From: Gammaproteobacteria bacterium
GTDB taxonomy: Bacteria > Pseudomonadota > Gammaproteobacteria > Pseudomonadales > Pseudohongiellaceae
NCBI GenBank assembly: GCA_002719575.1
Contig: PBHS01000020.1
Location: 25,246 to 33,910, forward strand
DNA: 8,665 bases
Reading direction: 5' to 3'
A program made the position numbers and the translations under genes. Of this stretch, positions 5,972 through 8,665 are shown piece after piece (position 1 is the first letter of the stretch; the number at the start of each line of letters is the position of its first letter). The notes under the pieces are model-generated. The model searched no databases. It had not been told where the DNA came from and saw only the letters and a list, made by a program, of their open reading frames with translations.

Positions 5972-7897
5972 CTAGCTAGCTTTGCGATTCATATCGGCGC
6001 ATTTCTTCAAATAGATTAGCAGAAGCGAAATGGCTGCCGGTGTCATTCCAGGCAAGCGTGACGCTCTGCCAATACTTCCCGGCCTCGCTTTTTCCAGTTT
6101 CTGCTTAAGTTCCGTAGAGAGTCCATGGACTAAAGAATAATCAAAATCTAGCGGTATTGCGGTGCTTTCCTGTTTTTTGAGTCTCATTACTTCTTCTGCT
6201 TGTCGGTCAATGTAGCCCTTATACTTAATAGTTATTTCGGCCTGAAGACGTGCCTGTTCCGCGATTCGACTATCCAAACTGTCATCTTCTAAATCCGACT
6301 CGACCGCGGGCCTACCGATAACATCAAGCAACATGGCGTAGCTTAACTGCGGCCTAGAAAGCAGTTCAGAAAGTCGATATTCGCGGGCAATTGGCTTTTC
6401 CAAAAATGCATTTAGCTTTGCTGCAGCGTTGGAGTCTTTGTGTATAATTTGCTGATTAAGGTATTCGATTTCGATAGAAACTGCGTTGGCTTTTCGCTTA
6501 AAAAAAACCCATCGATCCGCATCAATTAGGCCAAGATCCCTACCTATTGATGTAAGGCGGGCATCAGCATTATCTTCCCTCAGTGTCAGCCGGTATTCAG
6601 CGCGACTTGTAAACATACGATAAGGTTCATTGGTCCCGAGAGTTATGAGATCGTCGATAAGAACACCGAGATAAGCCTGATCTCTTCGGGGATACCATGG
6701 TTCCCTTCCTTGCACAGCAAGAGCCGCATTCAAACCCGCCAGCAGCCCCTGCGCTGCAGCTTCCTCGTATCCGGTTGTTCCATTTATCTGTCCTGCGAAG
6801 TAAAGCCCCTCGACGTAGCGCGTCTCGAGAGAGTAATGCAGGTCCCTGGGATCGAAAAAATCATATTCAATCGCGTAGCCGGGCCGCGTTATGTGAGCAT
6901 CCTCAAAACCCTTGATCTTACGGACCATCTCAACTTGAACATCGAAAGGCAAACTCGTTGAAATCCCATTTGGATACAATTCATTCGTATTCAGACCCTC
7001 AGGCTCAACAAAAATCTGATGGCTATCCTTGTCAGAAAATCGCGTCACTTTATCTTCAATAGAGGGGCAATAGCGGGGACCGGTTCCCTCGATAAATCCC
7101 CTGAACATTGGTGATCGGTCCAACCCGTTGCGAATGATTTCATGACAATCTGGGTTAGTGCTGGTGATGTAGCATGGGATTTGTTCGGGGTGATCTGTTC
7201 GTCGACCCAAAAATGACATAACAGGAGTTGGATTGTCCCCGTGCTGTATTTCCATCTCAGAAAAGTTCACACTTCGCGCATCTATCCGAGGCGGCGTGCC
7301 CGTTTTCAAGCGCCCGAATTTAAATGGGAGCTGTCGAAGACGCTTTGACAGTGCTGCTGAAGGAGGATCACCGGCTCGACCACCGCTGCTGTTCTGAAGG
7401 CCAATGTGTATCTTACCGCCCAGGAAAGTGCCGGTGGTAAGAACGACTTTCTTGCTAAAAATCTTCAAACCCATTTGTGTGAGTACACCTGTAACCACAC
7501 CATCAACCAGCAATAAATCATCAACAGCAGACTGAAAAATAAAGAGGTTTTCTTGCGCTTCTAGTATTTCCCGGATAGCTGCTTTGTAAAGGGCACGATC
7601 TGCTTGGGCGCGAGTTGCTCGAACAGCCGGACCCTTACTCGCGTTTAACACTCTGAATTGAATGCCGGCTCTGTCCGTTGCCCGAGCCATCGCGCCTCCT
7701 AGCGCGTCTATTTCCTTAACGAGGTGGCTTTTACCAATACCTCCAATGGCTGGGTTGCAGGACATCTGACCAATAGTTTCAACACTATGGGTAACCAACA
7801 TAGTTTTTGCCCCTGTGCGGGCAGAGGCGAGAGCTGCTTCGGTTCCAGCATGTCCACCACCAACTACAATAACGTCATAAGCACTACCGTGGGGCAT
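5972..7897 (-). CDS. mnmG: tRNA uridine-34 5-carboxymethylaminomethyl modification enzyme MnmG (GidA)
   Basis: FAD-dependent partner of MnmE. The complex adds the (carboxymethyl)aminomethyl group to wobble uridine 34 of several tRNAs, using methylene-tetrahydrofolate and glycine or ammonium. The 641-residue length fits (E. coli 629). The N-terminal dinucleotide-binding motif is [15 protein letters not shown] (8-22). Conserved cysteines are C47 in [14 protein letters not shown] and C277 in [23 protein letters not shown] (156-166) and [19 protein letters not shown] (366-384) are family signatures. The C-terminal helical MnmE/tRNA-binding part (about 560-635) ends in [19 protein letters not shown]. 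The ATG at 7897 is preceded by TTGGAT and gives the usual start. It opens a probable mnmG-rsmG-parA-parB unit after a 413-base gap. Confidence 0.97.
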   Translation of the reverse strand: MPHGSAYDVIVVGGGHAGTEAALASARTGAKTMLVTHSVETIGQMSCNPAIGGIGKSHLVKEIDALGGAMARATDRAGIQFRVLNASKGPAVRATRAQADRALYKAAIREILEAQENLFIFQSAVDDLLLVDGVVTGVLTQMGLKIFSKKVVLTTGTFLGGKIHIGLQNSSGGRAGDPPSAALSKRLRQLPFKFGRLKTGTPPRIDARSVNFSEMEIQHGDNPTPVMSFLGRRTDHPEQIPCYITSTNPDCHEIIRNGLDRSPMFRGFIEGTGPRYCPSIEDKVTRFSDKDSHQIFVEPEGLNTNELYPNGISTSLPFDVQVEMVRKIKGFEDAHITRPGYAIEYDFFDPRDLHYSLETRYVEGLYFAGQINGTTGYEEAAAQGLLAGLNAALAVQGREPWYPRRDQAYLGVLIDDLITLGTNEPYRMFTSRAEYRLTLREDNADARLTSIGRDLGLIDADRWVFFKRKANAVSIEIEYLNQQIIHKDSNAAAKLNAFLEKPIAREYRLSELLSRPQLSYAMLLDVIGRPAVESDLEDDSLDSRIAEQARLQAEITIKYKGYIDRQAEEVMRLKKQESTAIPLDFDYSLVHGLSTELKQKLEKARPGSIGRASRLPGMTPAAISLLLIYLKKCADMNRKAS

Positions 7898-7928
7898 AAT
7901 CTATCCAATCTGTGCATTCGATAAGTCT

Positions 7929-7934
7929 AGTATA
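7929..7934 (-). promoter_or_regulatory. Candidate -10 element of the mnmG promoter
   Basis: TATACT on the minus strand (five of six consensus bases) lies 31 bases before the mnmG ATG. No good -35 is seen at 16-18 bases (CTGCTA at 17), so it may depend on an activator or be chance. Confidence 0.4.
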
Positions 7935-7974
7935 TAAGGATTAACAGGGTTTAGCAGGCCCAGAGGATGTTGAG

Positions 7975-8004
7975 ATTAAAGGTCGTACATCAAAAATACA
8001 TCAA
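7975..8004 (-). promoter_or_regulatory. Second candidate mnmG promoter
   Basis: Minus-strand TTGATG (7999-8004, four of six) and TTTAAT (7975-7980, five of six) are separated by 18 bases. The -35 is itself one of the repeated CATCAA/TTGATG motifs. The region is AT-rich, so chance matches are easy. Confidence 0.3.
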
Positions 8005-8093
8005 CGAATAAATATTTTAGTTATATAGATAAGAGTATTGATGTTGTTGTTATAGAGTAGCCTAAATTCTGTTGAAAGCTGCTATTTCATCAA
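7987..8093. repeat. Cluster of CATCAA motifs upstream of mnmG
   Basis: CATCAA occurs on the plus strand at 7988-7993, 7999-8004 and 8088-8093, and on the minus strand at 8038-8043. Three of the four extend to ACATCAA (7987-7993, 7998-8004 and, on the minus strand, 8038-8044). The first two are 11 bases apart, about one helical turn. Confidence 0.5.
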
Positions 8094-8099
8094 TAATTT

Positions 8100-8161
8100 C
8101 AGTGGTTTATTCACTTGACAACTACGTGTGCAATCCATGTATCAAAGCGGTATTACCACTG
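8100..8161. repeat. Seven-base inverted repeat in the mnmE-mnmG gap
   Basis: CAGTGGT (8100-8106) and ACCACTG (8155-8161) are perfect reverse complements separated by 48 bases. The spacing is too long for a simple terminator. Its role is unknown and it may be chance. Confidence 0.35.
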
Positions 8162-8310
8162 CATGAATAGTGGGTTTTTCAAGAATTGTGATTTTCTGTA
8201 CGCCGTAAAACGAGTAACTCACAGAATTTACCGTAAGTTGAACAGTTCTTTAAACAAGATACTGAGGTGCCGGTTAAATCTGTTGAGTGAGGCTTGATAG
8301 GCTAGTTGAT

Positions 8311-8665
8311 CTACTTCCCAACGCAGAAGTTGGAAAATATCTCTGCTAACAAATCATCGCTGCTTACCTCACCCGTGATCGCGGCCAAGTGGTTTTGAAC
8401 TTGCCGCAAGTCTTCTGCAACGAGCTCGAGAGGTAAGTGCTTGCTTACGCCAGAGATAGCTGAGGAAAGCGTTTCTTGAGCGCTGGATAAGGCCAGTAGG
8501 TGCCTTTCTCTAGCGCTGAAATTTCCCTCTCCTGTGACCTGGTAATCGGCAAGTTTAACTAGGTGATCTCTCAGTTCATCGATGCCTGCAGCAGTCTTAG
8601 CAGACAGTCGGAACAACTTGAGTTTATGATCTTGGTAATAGGTGGATGAAAGACCTGGCCTGCTG
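8311..8665 (-). CDS. mnmE: tRNA modification GTPase MnmE, C-terminal part (gene runs off the right edge)
   Basis: MnmE (TrmE) is the GTPase partner of MnmG in modification of tRNA wobble uridine 34. The last 117 residues are present. They include the end of the G domain, with the G5-type motif FRLSAKTAAGIDELRDHL. The C-terminal helical domain follows, with RERHLLALSSAQETL, LVAEDLRQVQNHLAAITGE and SDDLLAEIF. The protein ends in the family-defining FCVGK, whose cysteine belongs to the conserved C-terminal motif needed for tRNA modification. The reading frame is open through the right edge, so the true start and the GTP-binding P-loop lie outside the window. Its neighbour mnmG encodes its partner protein, but the two are separated by 413 bases and are probably transcribed separately. 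Confidence 0.97.
   Translation of the reverse strand, partial: SRPGLSSTYYQDHKLKLFRLSAKTAAGIDELRDHLVKLADYQVTGEGNFSARERHLLALSSAQETLSSAISGVSKHLPLELVAEDLRQVQNHLAAITGEVSSDDLLAEIFSNFCVGK

Larger units (their letters stand above)
7898..8310. other. Gene-free AT-rich gap between mnmE and mnmG
   Basis: These 413 bases contain no protein or RNA gene I can support. The part nearest mnmG (about 7980-8060) is strongly AT-rich and carries repeated CATCAA motifs. Minus-strand promoter-like elements for mnmG lie at 7929-7934 and 7975-8004. One near-consensus DnaA box (TTATTCACT, 8107-8115) and a 7-base inverted repeat (8100-8106 and 8155-8161) are present. No clear intrinsic terminator for mnmE was found. 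The plus-strand frame at 8115-8297 looks like chance. Confidence 0.7.

Noticed and set aside
8107..8115. DnaA box as evidence that the mnmE-mnmG gap is oriC
   Set aside because: A single 8/9 match is not enough; no cluster of TTATNCACA boxes is visible and GATC sites are almost absent.
8115..8297. Plus-strand frame of 60 codons in the mnmE-mnmG gap
   Set aside because: It starts at TTG without a ribosome-binding site, the internal ATG at 8163 has none either, and the product resembles no family I know. All genes here are on the other strand.
8236..8310. Terminator downstream of mnmE
   Set aside because: Only short stems (such as GAAC-A-GTTC) are present, without a GC-rich stem followed by a U-run on the minus-strand transcript.

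Overview
The window is a stretch of gammaproteobacterial chromosome in which every recognisable gene lies on the minus strand, so the biology reads from right to left. The order mnmE - mnmG - rsmG - parA - parB - atpI - atpB - atpE - atpF - atpH - atpA is the conserved origin-proximal layout of many Pseudomonas-like and marine gammaproteobacteria. Protein features agree: MnmE ends in FCVGK, AtpE begins METILAA, and AtpB is long (293 residues). Base composition is moderate and there is no sign of a mobile element, CRISPR array or foreign insert. The species cannot be named from this sequence.

Right part (8665 to 5279): the 3' end of mnmE, an AT-rich gene-free gap of 413 bases, then mnmG and rsmG. 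MnmE and MnmG together modify uridine 34 of the tRNA wobble position; RsmG methylates 16S rRNA. Middle part (5278 to 3396): parA and parB, the chromosomal partition pair. The 79-base gap between them holds an inverted repeat whose arms match the two half-sites of the ParB site parS, held 17 bases apart instead of abutting. Left part (3395 to 1): the ATP synthase operon, starting with a strong sigma70-type promoter (TTGCGA-17-TATAAT) between parB and atpI. It continues through the Fo genes (atpI, atpB, atpE, atpF) into the F1 genes (atpH, atpA); atpA runs off the left edge.

The content is core housekeeping and I see no new gene system. The observations most worth a second look are regulatory: the split-parS-like dyad before parB, a possible nine-residue leader peptide whose stop overlaps the GTG start of atpI, and a cluster of CATCAA repeats with candidate promoters upstream of mnmG. 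Several starts differ from the longest open frame and are set here by ribosome-binding sites and family N-termini: atpE, parA, atpI and, less surely, rsmG.
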